NCBI RefSeq assembly: GCF_009600885.1
Contig: NZ_VCLA01000178.1
Span: 10,847-74,846, forward strand
Source: Streptomyces jumonjinensis
GTDB lineage: Bacteria; Actinomycetota; Actinomycetes; Streptomycetales; Streptomycetaceae
Direction of reading: 5' to 3'
DNA length: 64,000 nucleotides
Under the pieces are notes generated by a model. It did no database searches and was not told the DNA's origin. It saw nothing but the letters and a program-made list of their open reading frames with translations. Below, piece after piece: positions 42,892 through 51,093 of the stretch (position 1 is the first letter of the stretch; each line of letters starts with the position of its first letter). The position numbers were made by a program, and so were the translations under genes.

Positions 42892-43791
42892 ATGCCCTTT
42901 CTTCCGTGCCAAGGGGTGCGGCTGGCCTATCGGGAGCACGGCTCCGGCGAACCGCTGCTGCTGATCCACGGCAGCGGTGCCCAGGCGGCGACCTGGGACG
43001 GCGTCACCGGTGGGCTGGCGGCGGCCGGCCACCGGGTGATCGGCTACGACCGGCGCGGTTACGGCGATTCGGCGCATCCGCCGGTACGCGACCACCGCCG
43101 CCATGTCCGGGACGCCGTCGCCGTACTCGAAAGGGTGGCCAAGGCCCCGGCCACCGTGGCCGGCTGGAGCGCGGGCGCCAATATCGCCCTCGCGCTGACG
43201 GCCGAGCGCCCCGATCTGGTCCGCCGTCTGATCGTCGTGGAACCGCCGCTGCACGGTCTGCGGCATGCGACGCCGTCGATGCTCGGCACACTGGCGCGCG
43301 CCAAATGGGCGCAGCTGCGCGGGCGGCGGCGGGAGGCCGCGGCGTTCTTCTTCCGCTGGGCGGCGGGGGACGCCTTCGACGCCGCGCCGCACGACGAGCG
43401 TGAGCGGCTGCTCGCGCACGCGCGCAATGTCCTGGCGGAGCTGGATCCGCACCCCTACGGCGTGATGTTCGAGCATCTGCCGCTCAGCCGGGTGCGGAGC
43501 ATCCAGGTCCCCGTCACCTTTCTGATCGGCGAGAAGAGCAACCCTTTCTTCCACACGGTGCACAGAGAGCTGATGCGCGCCCTGCCGTCGATGCGCTCCG
43601 AGGTCATCCCCGGTGCGACTCATCTCGTCCATATCGACGCGCCGGACGCCTTCGTGGCCGCCGTGCGAAGAGCAGCCGCACCCGGACCCGCCGCACCCGG
43701 ACCCGCCGTACGCGGAGAAGCCGTACGGGAAGACGCCGCCCCCTCATCCGACCCGACCGACACCACAGACCAGCAGCGGAAGGCGACCTGA
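42892..43791 (+). CDS. Alpha/beta hydrolase
   Basis: A 299-residue hydrolase. LLLIHGSGAQAATWDG provides the oxyanion region, GYDRRGYGDSA the second strand, GWSAGANIALAL the Ser nucleophile, and GATHLVHIDAPD the His. The last 45 residues are a Pro/Ala-rich repetitive tail (AAAPGPAAPGPAVRGEAVRED). Substrate unknown; its stop and the start of the aldehyde dehydrogenase share one base (TGATG), so the two act together, perhaps on an ester yielding an alcohol/aldehyde. Start ATG with GGAAG upstream; the inverted repeat at 42722 is the probable control site. Confidence 0.85.
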   Translation: MPFLPCQGVRLAYREHGSGEPLLLIHGSGAQAATWDGVTGGLAAAGHRVIGYDRRGYGDSAHPPVRDHRRHVRDAVAVLERVAKAPATVAGWSAGANIALALTAERPDLVRRLIVVEPPLHGLRHATPSMLGTLARAKWAQLRGRRREAAAFFFRWAAGDAFDAAPHDERERLLAHARNVLAELDPHPYGVMFEHLPLSRVRSIQVPVTFLIGEKSNPFFHTVHRELMRALPSMRSEVIPGATHLVHIDAPDAFVAAVRRAAAPGPAAPGPAVRGEAVREDAAPSSDPTDTTDQQRKAT

Positions 43792-45236
43792 TGGAACTGA
43801 CCTACGACACCTTCTACATCGACGGAGGCTGGGTCCGCCCCAGCTCGGACCGGGTGATCATCCCGATCGACGCCAGCACCGAACGGCCTCTCGGCCGTGT
43901 TCCGGAGGGCGTGGAGGCCGATGTCGACGCCGCGGCGGGCGCGGCGCGCAGGGCCTTCGACACCCCAGGGGGCTGGGCGGAGTGGGAACCGGTACGGCGC
44001 GCGGAGGTGATGGAGCGGCTCGCCGGGGCGATCGACCGGCGCGCGGATGAGTTCGTCACCCGGGTCAGCTCCCAGAACGGCATGCCGGCGGCGGTGGCAC
44101 GGCAGTTGGAGACCGGCTATCCGAGCGCCGTACTGCGGTATTACGCGAGACTGGCGCGGGAGACCGCCTTCACGGACGTCAGACCAGGGCTCTTCGGCGG
44201 CTCGGTCGAGGTCCGCAGAGCGCCCATCGGGGTCGTGGCGGCCATCGTGCCGTGGAACTTCCCGCAGGCCCTCGCCATGTTCAAGATCGCTCCAGCGCTG
44301 GCCGCGGGCTGCACCCTCGTCGTCAAGCCGTCGCCGGAGACGGTGCTCGACGCGTATCTGCTGGCCGAGGCGGTGGCGGAGGCCGGTGTGCCGGCGGGGG
44401 TGATCAATATCGTTCCGGCGGGACGCGAGGCAGGCGCGTCTCTCGTCGCCCATCCCTCGGTGGACAAGGTCGCCTTCACCGGCTCGACCCCGGCGGGCCG
44501 CGCCATCGCGGAGGTCTGCGGGCGGCTGCTGCGCCCGGTGACGCTGGAGCTGGGCGGGAAGTCGGCCGCGATCGTGCTGGACGACGCCGAGCTGGATCTG
44601 GCACGGATCGGGCAGGGGCTGTTCGGCTCCACTCTGCTCAACAACGGCCAGACCTGCTTCCTCGGCACCCGGGTCCTCGCCCCGCGCGGACGGTACACGG
44701 AAGTGGTGGACGCCTTCACGGCACTGGCCGGTTCGCTGACGATCGGTCCCGCGCTCGATCCGGAGACCCGCGTCGGGCCGCTGGCCACCGCGCGTCAGCG
44801 GGAGCGGGTCGAGTCGTACATCGCGGCGGGCCGCGCGGCCGGGGCGCGGCTGACCACGGGCGGCGGACGGCCGAAGGGCCTGGACCGGGGCTGGTTCGTC
44901 GAGCCGACCGTCTTCGCCGATGTCGACAACAGCTCCGTGATCGCCCGGGAGGAGATCTTCGGGCCGGTGCTGACGGTGATCCCCTACGACGATGTCGACG
45001 ACGCGGTCAGGATCGCCAACGACTCCGACTTCGGTCTCGGCGGCACCGTATGGACCGAGGACCCGGAGCGCGGGGCCGCGGTCGCCCGCCGGATACAGAC
45101 AGGGACGATCGGGGTTAATCGCTATATACCCGACCCTGTGGCGCCGTTCGGCGGGATCAAGGCGAGCGGTCTCGGCCGTGAGCTGGGGCCGGAGGGGCTG
45201 ACGGCCTATCAGCAGACCAGGACACTCTATCGGTAG
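43791..45236 (+). CDS. NAD-dependent aldehyde dehydrogenase
   Basis: A 481-residue ALDH superfamily enzyme. Motifs: VVAAIVPWNFPQALAMFK (cofactor), FTGSTPAGRAIAE, the general base in LELGGKSAAIVLDD, the nucleophile in NNGQTCFLGTRVL, and EEIFGPVLTVIPYDD near the end. It oxidises an aldehyde to the acid. Because it follows the benzoate/catechol genes, it might feed an aromatic acid into them, but nothing in the sequence fixes the substrate. It starts one base inside the hydrolase stop, and a GC-rich repeat follows its end. Confidence 0.9.
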   Translation: MELTYDTFYIDGGWVRPSSDRVIIPIDASTERPLGRVPEGVEADVDAAAGAARRAFDTPGGWAEWEPVRRAEVMERLAGAIDRRADEFVTRVSSQNGMPAAVARQLETGYPSAVLRYYARLARETAFTDVRPGLFGGSVEVRRAPIGVVAAIVPWNFPQALAMFKIAPALAAGCTLVVKPSPETVLDAYLLAEAVAEAGVPAGVINIVPAGREAGASLVAHPSVDKVAFTGSTPAGRAIAEVCGRLLRPVTLELGGKSAAIVLDDAELDLARIGQGLFGSTLLNNGQTCFLGTRVLAPRGRYTEVVDAFTALAGSLTIGPALDPETRVGPLATARQRERVESYIAAGRAAGARLTTGGGRPKGLDRGWFVEPTVFADVDNSSVIAREEIFGPVLTVIPYDDVDDAVRIANDSDFGLGGTVWTEDPERGAAVARRIQTGTIGVNRYIPDPVAPFGGIKASGLGRELGPEGLTAYQQTRTLYR

Positions 45237-45249
45237 CCTGCTCGCCGCG

Positions 45250-45297
45250 GAGACCGGAACGCCGTGGAGACCGGAACGCCGTGGAGACCGGAACGCC
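45250..45297. repeat. 17-bp direct repeat, 2.8 units
   Basis: GAGACCGGAACGCCGTG at 45250 and 45267, with a 14-base third copy at 45284, between the convergent aldehyde dehydrogenase and esterase genes. Confidence 0.9.
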
Positions 45298-45326
45298 TCC
45301 CGGCCTCCGCGGCGCCCGGGCACGTA

Positions 45327-46529
45327 CTAGCTCTGCGGGATGTCCTTGATGAACACGATCCCGTCGCTTCCGGCCAGGTGGTCCGGGTCGAAGGGGATGT
45401 AGCCGTGGTAGGCGGACACCCGGGGCGCGGGCCGTGCGTCGCCGAGGGCTGCGGCCAGCCGGGGGACGCCGATGAGGCAGCGGTCCTCCGGGAGCGCGTA
45501 CAGGAGCCCTTCGACGGTGTCCGGCGGCGGGGTGTCCACCCCCCGGTGCCGGATCGTGCCGAGGGCCGTGGCCAGGAAGGCGTACTCCTCGCCGAGATGC
45601 GCGCTCACGATCGCGCCGGCGCTCCGCCACTCCAGCGGCCGGCCGCCCATCCGTACCGTGCTCCTGTCCCGCTGGAGATGGAGGTTGTGGGCGTGGACCA
45701 GCGCCGGGCCCCGTTCGGCGAGGGCGAGGAGGTTGTCGGCCATCATCCGGCCCCGCAGGCCGATCAGCCGCGCCATGCGGCTCGGTGAGGTGTCGGCCAT
45801 CCCGTGGTGGTAGCGCAGCAGGCCGGTGGCGGTACGCCCGTACAGCCGGGCCCGGTCCCACTCGTCTCGCGAGGTCGCCGTGATCGGATGCGGGGTCTGC
45901 GCGTCGAGCAGCGCCACCAGATCATCGGCGAGCAGCCGCAGCCGACCGGCCTCGGCCGATCGCCCCACGGACCGGGAGGGGTCCGTCATCGCGGCGGGAT
46001 CGGTCCACCGGTCGTCGGCGCCGAGCAGTCGGTCGAGCGTCTCCGCGGTGCAGGGGAGCAGGTCCGCGTCCACCCGGGCCGCGAGGCAGCCGTGGAGGGC
46101 GGTGAGGGCCTGCCGGGGGCTCGCCGCGCCGGTGATCTCCAGGGGGCCGTCGAAACCGGCGAAGCGGAGCCGCTCGGACGCGGGCCGCCCGTCGTTGTAG
46201 GCGCGCATCCAGCGCACGAGTTCACGGTTGGCGGCGGACGCGCCGAACCCATGGCTGAAACCGCGCTCCATGACCTCGTCGAGGGTGCCCGTGCCCGAGG
46301 TGACGTAGTCGTCCACGACCAGGCCCATCATGCAGTCGCTCTCGATCGCGATCGTCCGGTAGCCCTCCTGCTCGACGAGCGGCCGGAAGACCCCGTCGCG
46401 CAGATCGAGCAGAGCGTCCTCGCCGTGGGTGGGCTCGCCCAGGGCGAGCAGCCGCGGCCGGGTCGGCAGCAGCCTCATGACGGCGGCGGCATCGACGGCG
46501 TGGGCGGTGTCCTTGATGTCGGTAACCAT
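45327..46529 (-). CDS. Erythromycin esterase-family protein
   Basis: A 400-residue member of the EreA/EreB-like family, whose known members hydrolyse the lactone of 14-membered macrolides. Diagnostic stretches are LLALGEPTHGEDALLDLRDGVF, IAIESDCMMGLVVDDYV, ERGFSHGFGASAANRELVRWMRAYN, LRFAGFDGP, and AHNLHLQRDRSTVRMGG. Catalytic His and Glu of GEPTHGE and the ESD acid residues are present. Many environmental members have unknown substrates, so resistance is likely but not certain. ATG at 46529 abuts a perfect palindrome, and a MerR-type regulator diverges from it. Confidence 0.88.
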   Translation of the reverse strand: MVTDIKDTAHAVDAAAVMRLLPTRPRLLALGEPTHGEDALLDLRDGVFRPLVEQEGYRTIAIESDCMMGLVVDDYVTSGTGTLDEVMERGFSHGFGASAANRELVRWMRAYNDGRPASERLRFAGFDGPLEITGAASPRQALTALHGCLAARVDADLLPCTAETLDRLLGADDRWTDPAAMTDPSRSVGRSAEAGRLRLLADDLVALLDAQTPHPITATSRDEWDRARLYGRTATGLLRYHHGMADTSPSRMARLIGLRGRMMADNLLALAERGPALVHAHNLHLQRDRSTVRMGGRPLEWRSAGAIVSAHLGEEYAFLATALGTIRHRGVDTPPPDTVEGLLYALPEDRCLIGVPRLAAALGDARPAPRVSAYHGYIPFDPDHLAGSDGIVFIKDIPQS

Positions 46530-46532
46530 GCG

Positions 46533-46550
46533 TTCAACGGTATCGTTGAA
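46533..46550. promoter_or_regulatory. Perfect 18-bp palindrome in the esterase/MerR divergent promoter
   Basis: TTCAACGGTATCGTTGAA: 7-bp arms with a 4-base centre GTAT, only three bases from the esterase ATG and 37 bases before the regulator GTG. Probable operator of the double-MerR regulator for both directions. Confidence 0.75.
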
Positions 46551-46587
46551 GTTTCGGTTGAGACTTTTCCCCGATATCGTCGGGCTT

Positions 46588-47346
46588 GTGGGACGAAACC
46601 TTCAAACCAGCAGGCAGCTCAGGCCGATCGACCTGGCGCGCTGGCACGGTCTGTCCACACAGGCCGTCAGGAACTACGAGGAGGCCGGCATCCTTCCGGC
46701 CGCCGGTCGCACACCCCACGGTTACCGCGCCTATACCCCGCTGCACGCGCGGGCCCTGGGGGCGTTCCTCGCCCTGGTGCCCGGCCACGGTCACCGGACG
46801 GCGTCGTCGATCATGCGGGCCGTGAACCAGGGCGCGGTCGATGAGGCGTTCCGCCTCATCGACGAGAGCCACGCCCAGCTGCTCGACGACCGGCGGACGC
46901 TCCAGGCCGTGGAGAGCGCCCTCCGCGATCTGACGCCCCTCACGGCGTCCGCGTCCGACGCGGCGGTGGTCTCGGCTGTGGGCGCGGCCGTGTCCGGGCC
47001 CGGCGGCACGTTCATCGGGCCGCTGGCAGGGGCGCTCGGAATCCGGCCCGCGACGCTGCGCGCATGGGAGCGCGCCGGACTGGTGCGCCCGCGCCGCGAC
47101 CCGTCGACCGGGTACCGCGTCTACGACGAGGCCGATGTACGGGACGCCCGGCTGGCCCACCAGCTCAGACGGGGCGGCTATCTGCTGGAGCAGATCGCTC
47201 CGCTGATCGCCCAGGTGCGGGCGGCCGGCGGGCTGGAGCCGCTGGAGGCCGCGCTCGGCGACTGGCACGGCCGGCTGTCCGCCCGCGGGCGGGCGATGCT
47301 GACCGGGGCCGCCGAACTGGAGGCGTACCTCCGCGAACGCGGATGA
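46588..47346 (+). CDS. Double-MerR (TioE-like) transcriptional regulator
   Basis: A 252-residue regulator with two MerR-type winged helices. The first (about 11-80) reads LRPIDLARWHGLSTQAVRNYEEAGILPAAGRTPHGYRAYTPLHARAL. The second (about 150-215) reads GPLAGALGIRPATLRAWERAGLVRPRRDPSTGYRVYDEADVRDARL. This layout is that of TioE, a regulator family linked to antibiotic and resistance genes. GTG at 46588 is the first start after the operator; the upstream frame lies in the esterase gene. It probably represses or activates the divergent esterase in answer to a ligand. Confidence 0.88.
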   Translation: MGRNLQTSRQLRPIDLARWHGLSTQAVRNYEEAGILPAAGRTPHGYRAYTPLHARALGAFLALVPGHGHRTASSIMRAVNQGAVDEAFRLIDESHAQLLDDRRTLQAVESALRDLTPLTASASDAAVVSAVGAAVSGPGGTFIGPLAGALGIRPATLRAWERAGLVRPRRDPSTGYRVYDEADVRDARLAHQLRRGGYLLEQIAPLIAQVRAAGGLEPLEAALGDWHGRLSARGRAMLTGAAELEAYLRERG

Positions 47347-48215
47347 GGCTTCGGCCGCGCGGTACAGCGCGTCGCGCGGAGTCCGCGAGATGAATTTCGC
47401 TGAAATCGCATTGAGGGCGATTCTGCGTCGCGGAGGGAAATCGCTTGTTCATGGCACTCGACGCCGATAAGGCCGCCCCCGATACATACGCCCGGAGAGG
47501 CGAGGGAAAGCGCATACAGCAGACAACGCTTTCGCTCGATGCAGATGGGAATTCAGGGAAGCCGTCTGATTCGCCGCCGCCCGCGCCATGACCGGCACCG
47601 CCTCCTGCGGCCAGGCCGGCGTGGACCGTCAGCCGGGCTCCGGCACGGTCAAGTCTCCGCGTCGGCACGGCGCTTCGGCGCTCCGGCCCGCTCACGACCT
47701 GTGCGCCGCTGGGCCGGGCACCCAGAGGAACCACCTCGATCACTTCTGTTTCGACGGAGGCGATTCGGTCGGCGGAAACCGGCTCTGGGCTTATGGCAGC
47801 GGGGAGCGTTCTCCAGTACCCGTCCCGATGAGAATGAAAACTCCATCGGGCACCAAGAACCCCCCCTTCACACCAGCGATCCGATCAAAGGAAGAGACCC
47901 CGCGAAGAGCGGCATCCGGCAGGATCGACGGTGAAGCCGCCCGCCGGGCGGCCGGGTCACACCGTCGTGACCCGACCCCAGCGGAACGCTCGCCCCACGG
48001 CGCTCGTACCTCTGGGTTCACCCCCTTCCACCCCCACCGGGGCGGAGTCGAGCAGGGTCCGGGAGCGGCCGAGCAGGCGCGGCACACGCGGCGGCCTCGC
48101 GTCTTCTCGCCGTGGCCATGAGGTCCGAATCACGGCATCCCGCTCAGGTGTGCCCCTTGCATGATCAAAGTAGCGGGTTAGCATATGAGCGCCGTCTAGC
48201 TCGAAAGAGAAATCT
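47347..48215. other. 869-bp gap with no convincing gene
   Basis: Several open frames exist but none has consistent codon bias or a recognised product. AATCGC-N7-GCGATT (47404-47422) is a small possible hairpin. The stretch 47590-47780 has the base composition of coding DNA without similarity to any family I recognise, and may be a worn-down gene fragment. The right-hand 60 bases hold the GAPDH promoter. Confidence 0.6.
48157..48184 (+). promoter_or_regulatory. Probable sigma-70/HrdB-type promoter of the GAPDH gene
   Basis: TTGCAT (48157-48162), 16-base spacer, TAGCAT (48179-48184). Start of transcription is expected near 48191, about 25 bases before the GTG, leaving room for the GAAAGAG ribosome site. 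Confidence 0.5.
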
Positions 48216-49661
48216 GTGACTGTCAACGAGGACTCGTTCACCAACTGGAAGAACCGCGAGGAGATCGCGGAATCGATGATCCCGATCATCGGGAAGCTGC
48301 ACCGGGAGCAGGACGTCACCGTCCTGCTGCACAGCCGCTCCCTGGTGAACAAGTCGGTGGTCAGCATCCTCAAGACCCACCGATTCGCCCGGCAGTTCGC
48401 CGGCGGAGAGCTCTCGGTCACCGAGACGCTGCCCTTCCTCCAGGCGCTCACCACGCTCGATCTCGGCCCCTCCCAGATCGACATCGGCATGCTCGCCACG
48501 ACGTACAGGACCGACGACCGCGGTCTCTCGGTGCACGAGTTCACCGCCGAGGCCGTCGCCGGGGCCACGGGCGCCAACAAGATCGAGCGCCGCGAGCCGC
48601 GCGATGTGGTCCTCTACGGCTTCGGCCGCATCGGCCGCCTCCTCGCCCGCCTGCTCATCGAGAAGGCCGGATCCGGCAACGGGCTGCGGCTGCGCGCCAT
48701 CGTCGTCCGCAAGGGCGCAGGCCAGGACATCGTCAAGCGCGCCTCGCTGCTGCGCCGGGACTCCATCCACGGCCAGTTCAACGGGACGATCACCGTCGAC
48801 GAGGCGAACAGCAGGATCATCGCCAACGGCCACGAGATCACGGTGATCTACTCCGACGACCCGACGTCGGTGGACTACACGGCGTACGGCATCAAGGACG
48901 CCATCCTCATCGACAACACCGGCAAGTGGCGCGACCGCGAGGGTCTGTCGAAGCACCTCCGCCCCGGCATCGACAAGGTCGTCCTGACCGCGCCGGGCAA
49001 GGGCGACGTCCCCAACATCGTCCATGGCGTCAACCACGACTCGATCAAGCCGGACGAGCAGATCCTGTCCTGCGCGTCCTGCACCACCAACGCGATCGTC
49101 CCGCCGCTGAAGGCGATGGCGGACGAGTACGGCGTCCTGCGCGGGCATGTGGAGACCGTCCACTCGTTCACCAACGACCAGAATCTGCTGGACAACTACC
49201 ACAGCTCCGACCGCCGTGGCCGCTCCGCGCCGCTCAACATGGTCATCACCGAGACCGGCGCCGCCTCCGCCGTCGCCAAGGCGCTGCCGGATCTCAACGC
49301 GCGTATCACCGGCAGCTCGATCCGCGTCCCGGTGCCGGATGTCTCGATCGCGATCCTCAGCCTCCAGCTCGGACGCGAGGCCACCCGCGAGGAGGTCCTC
49401 GACCACCTCCGCGAGGTGTCGCTGACCTCGCCGCTCAAGCGCCAGATCGACTTCATCAGCGCCCCCGACGCGGTCTCCAGCGACTTCATCGGCTCGCGCC
49501 ACGCCGCGATCGTGGACGCCGGAGCCACCAAGGTCGAGGGCGACAACGCGATCCTCTACCTCTGGTACGACAACGAGTTCGGCTACTCCTGCCAGGTCGT
49601 CCGCGTGGTCCAGTACGTCTCCGGGGTGGAGTACCCGACGTACCCGGCCCCGGCGGTCTGA
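48216..49661 (+). CDS. Long-form glyceraldehyde-3-phosphate dehydrogenase
   Basis: A 481-residue GAPDH-type protein, about 130 residues longer than usual at the N-terminus. The extension (1-125) is helical and charged (NWKNREEIAESMIPIIGKLHREQD). The NAD fold starts at VVLYGFGRIGRLLARLL (about 129), the catalytic Cys is in SCASCTTNAIVPPL (about 287), and VHSFTNDQNLLDNYHSSDRRGRSAPLNMV and WYDNEFGYSCQVVRV complete the family set. It oxidises glyceraldehyde-3-phosphate or a related aldehyde phosphate. The long form is a second GAPDH type in several actinobacteria; its special role is not clear. GTG start; strong terminator follows. Confidence 0.9.
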   Translation: MTVNEDSFTNWKNREEIAESMIPIIGKLHREQDVTVLLHSRSLVNKSVVSILKTHRFARQFAGGELSVTETLPFLQALTTLDLGPSQIDIGMLATTYRTDDRGLSVHEFTAEAVAGATGANKIERREPRDVVLYGFGRIGRLLARLLIEKAGSGNGLRLRAIVVRKGAGQDIVKRASLLRRDSIHGQFNGTITVDEANSRIIANGHEITVIYSDDPTSVDYTAYGIKDAILIDNTGKWRDREGLSKHLRPGIDKVVLTAPGKGDVPNIVHGVNHDSIKPDEQILSCASCTTNAIVPPLKAMADEYGVLRGHVETVHSFTNDQNLLDNYHSSDRRGRSAPLNMVITETGAASAVAKALPDLNARITGSSIRVPVPDVSIAILSLQLGREATREEVLDHLREVSLTSPLKRQIDFISAPDAVSSDFIGSRHAAIVDAGATKVEGDNAILYLWYDNEFGYSCQVVRVVQYVSGVEYPTYPAPAV

Positions 49662-49688
49662 CCGCGGCCCGGCGGGCGGGCAGATGAC

Positions 49689-49730
49689 GGGAGAGCGGCC
49701 GGCAGCCGAACGGCTGCCGGCCGCTCTCCC
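49689..49730. terminator. Perfect 20-bp hairpin terminator after GAPDH
   Basis: Arms 49689-49708 and 49711-49730 are exact reverse complements with only AA between them (effective loop a few bases larger). No U tract. It lies between convergent GAPDH and PadR genes and can stop both. Confidence 0.9.
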
Positions 49731-49855
49731 GCTCCCGGCCGCCGTCCCGGGCGCGGCTTCTCCGGGACCCGCCCGCTCAGATGTCGCGGCGCGGCACGGC
49801 ACGGGCCGGAGGCGGGGGCGTTTCACCCAGGGCGACACAGCGCGCGTACCCCGTG

Positions 49856-50425
49856 TCAGCGCCGGGCACGGGTCTCGCCCCTCTCCCGCAGGACCGTGAT
49901 CGCGCGCTCGCACCAGTCCCCGTTGCCCTTCTCGAAGGCCAGGCCGCGGGCGCAGGTCAGATACGGGCCGATACGGTCGCTGTGGCGCAGGAACTCCTCC
50001 TCCGTACGGTCGCCTCGCATGGTGCGCAGCAGCTCGCCGAAGAGTTCGACCTTGGCGTGGGCGAAGGCGGCTCGCTCGGTGAGCTGCTCGATCAGGGTCC
50101 CGGTGTCGACATGGTCGGCGGCCTGGACCTTGACGAGCAGGTCGTCGCGGATGAAGGAAGGCTTCGCGGAGGCGGATGTGAAGCGCGCCAGCTCCGCGAG
50201 TCCGGCATCGGTGACACGGAACAGGCGTTTGGCGGGACGGTTCTCCTGTCTGACCTCCCGGCCCGCGATGAGGCTCTCCCTCTCCAGCCGGGTCAGCTCG
50301 GCGTAGAGCTGCTGCGGCTGGGCGTGCCAGAAGTTCGCCACGCCGAGGTCGAACGCTTTGGCCAGTTGGTAGCCGCTGAGCTCTTCGTCGAGCAGCGCCG
50401 CCAGCACGGCATGCCGTAGTGCCAT
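49856..50425 (-). CDS. PadR-family transcriptional regulator
   Basis: A 189-residue PadR-type repressor. The winged helix (1-85) reads ALRHAVLAALLDEELSGYQLAKAFDLGVANFWHAQPQQLYAELTRLERESLIAGREV, then KRLFRVTDAGLAELARF. The C-terminal PadR_C helical part (about 95-180) mediates dimerisation. AAGGAG eight bases before ATG 50425 sets the start. It diverges from the SnoaL-like gene; a double palindrome between them at 50468-50493 is the expected binding site. Confidence 0.9.
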   Translation of the reverse strand: MALRHAVLAALLDEELSGYQLAKAFDLGVANFWHAQPQQLYAELTRLERESLIAGREVRQENRPAKRLFRVTDAGLAELARFTSASAKPSFIRDDLLVKVQAADHVDTGTLIEQLTERAAFAHAKVELFGELLRTMRGDRTEEEFLRHSDRIGPYLTCARGLAFEKGNGDWCERAITVLRERGETRARR

Positions 50426-50467
50426 GGGATCGACTCCTTCAGCCCTCTGTCGCCGTACGCATCCCGC

Positions 50468-50493
50468 ATGATAGTCATGAAAATGATTAGTCA
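50468..50493. promoter_or_regulatory. Double ATGA-TCAT palindrome, probable PadR operator
   Basis: ATGATAGTCAT (50468-50478) and ATGATTAGTCAT (50482-50493), three bases apart; each is an ATGA/TCAT inverted repeat and the two are direct repeats of each other. It lies in the AT-rich gap between the divergent PadR and SnoaL-like genes. Confidence 0.65.
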
Positions 50494-50521
50494 TATTCCT
50501 GACTGTGCGAAGGGGTGGGCC

Positions 50522-50953
50522 ATGGCCACCGCAGACCGCTTCCGCGCCGCCGTCGACAACCGCGACCTCGCGGCTCTGGACGATCTGTTCACCGACGACA
50601 TCCGCTTCTACAGCCCGGTGAAGTTCGCCCCGTTCGAGGGCAAGCCGCTGGTGCTGGGCCTCTTCGGCGTCCTCCTGCGTACGTTCGAGGACTTCCGCTA
50701 CATCGGGGAGTACACCGGCGCCGCGCAGACCAGCGGCGACGGCGCGTCCGCCCCTTCGGCGGTGCTGCTGTTCCGCGCCCGGGCCGGCGGGCGGGACATC
50801 CACGGCATCGATCTGCTGCACTTCGACGACGACGGGCGCATCAAGGAGTTCACGGTGATGGTCCGGCCCCAGTCCGCCGTCCAGGCCCTCGGCGAAGCCG
50901 TACGCTCCGGCTTGGTCGCGGACGGGCTGCTGCCCGCGTCGGCCGACCGGTAG
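50522..50953 (+). CDS. SnoaL/NTF2-fold protein
   Basis: A 143-residue small protein of the NTF2-like superfamily. FRAAVDNRDLAALDDLFTDDIRFYSPVKFAPFEGKPLVLGLFGVLLRTFEDFRYIGEY gives the curved-sheet cone pattern, ending LLHFDDDGRIKEFTVMVRPQSAV. Such proteins are isomerases, hydrolases or binding proteins; here there is no catalytic signature I can name. The ATG at 50522 is preferred over an upstream ATG at 50468, which falls within the operator. It is probably the target of the divergent PadR regulator. Confidence 0.8.
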   Translation: MATADRFRAAVDNRDLAALDDLFTDDIRFYSPVKFAPFEGKPLVLGLFGVLLRTFEDFRYIGEYTGAAQTSGDGASAPSAVLLFRARAGGRDIHGIDLLHFDDDGRIKEFTVMVRPQSAVQALGEAVRSGLVADGLLPASADR

Positions 50954-51093
50954 CCGGGGCCCTGCCGGGCCGCCGGCGGATCACCGGCGGATCACCGGGG
51001 GCCGCTGAATCGCGCTGTGCGGGGACGGCCTCGCGCACGTTCAGCTCATTGAATCAGATACTCGCTCAGCAACCCATCTCCCGGGGGCGACCC

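Noticed and set aside
47588..48121. 177-codon plus-strand frame in the large gap
   Set aside because: Codon bias fades in the second half, composition is irregular and no family is recognised; kept only as a note on the gap.
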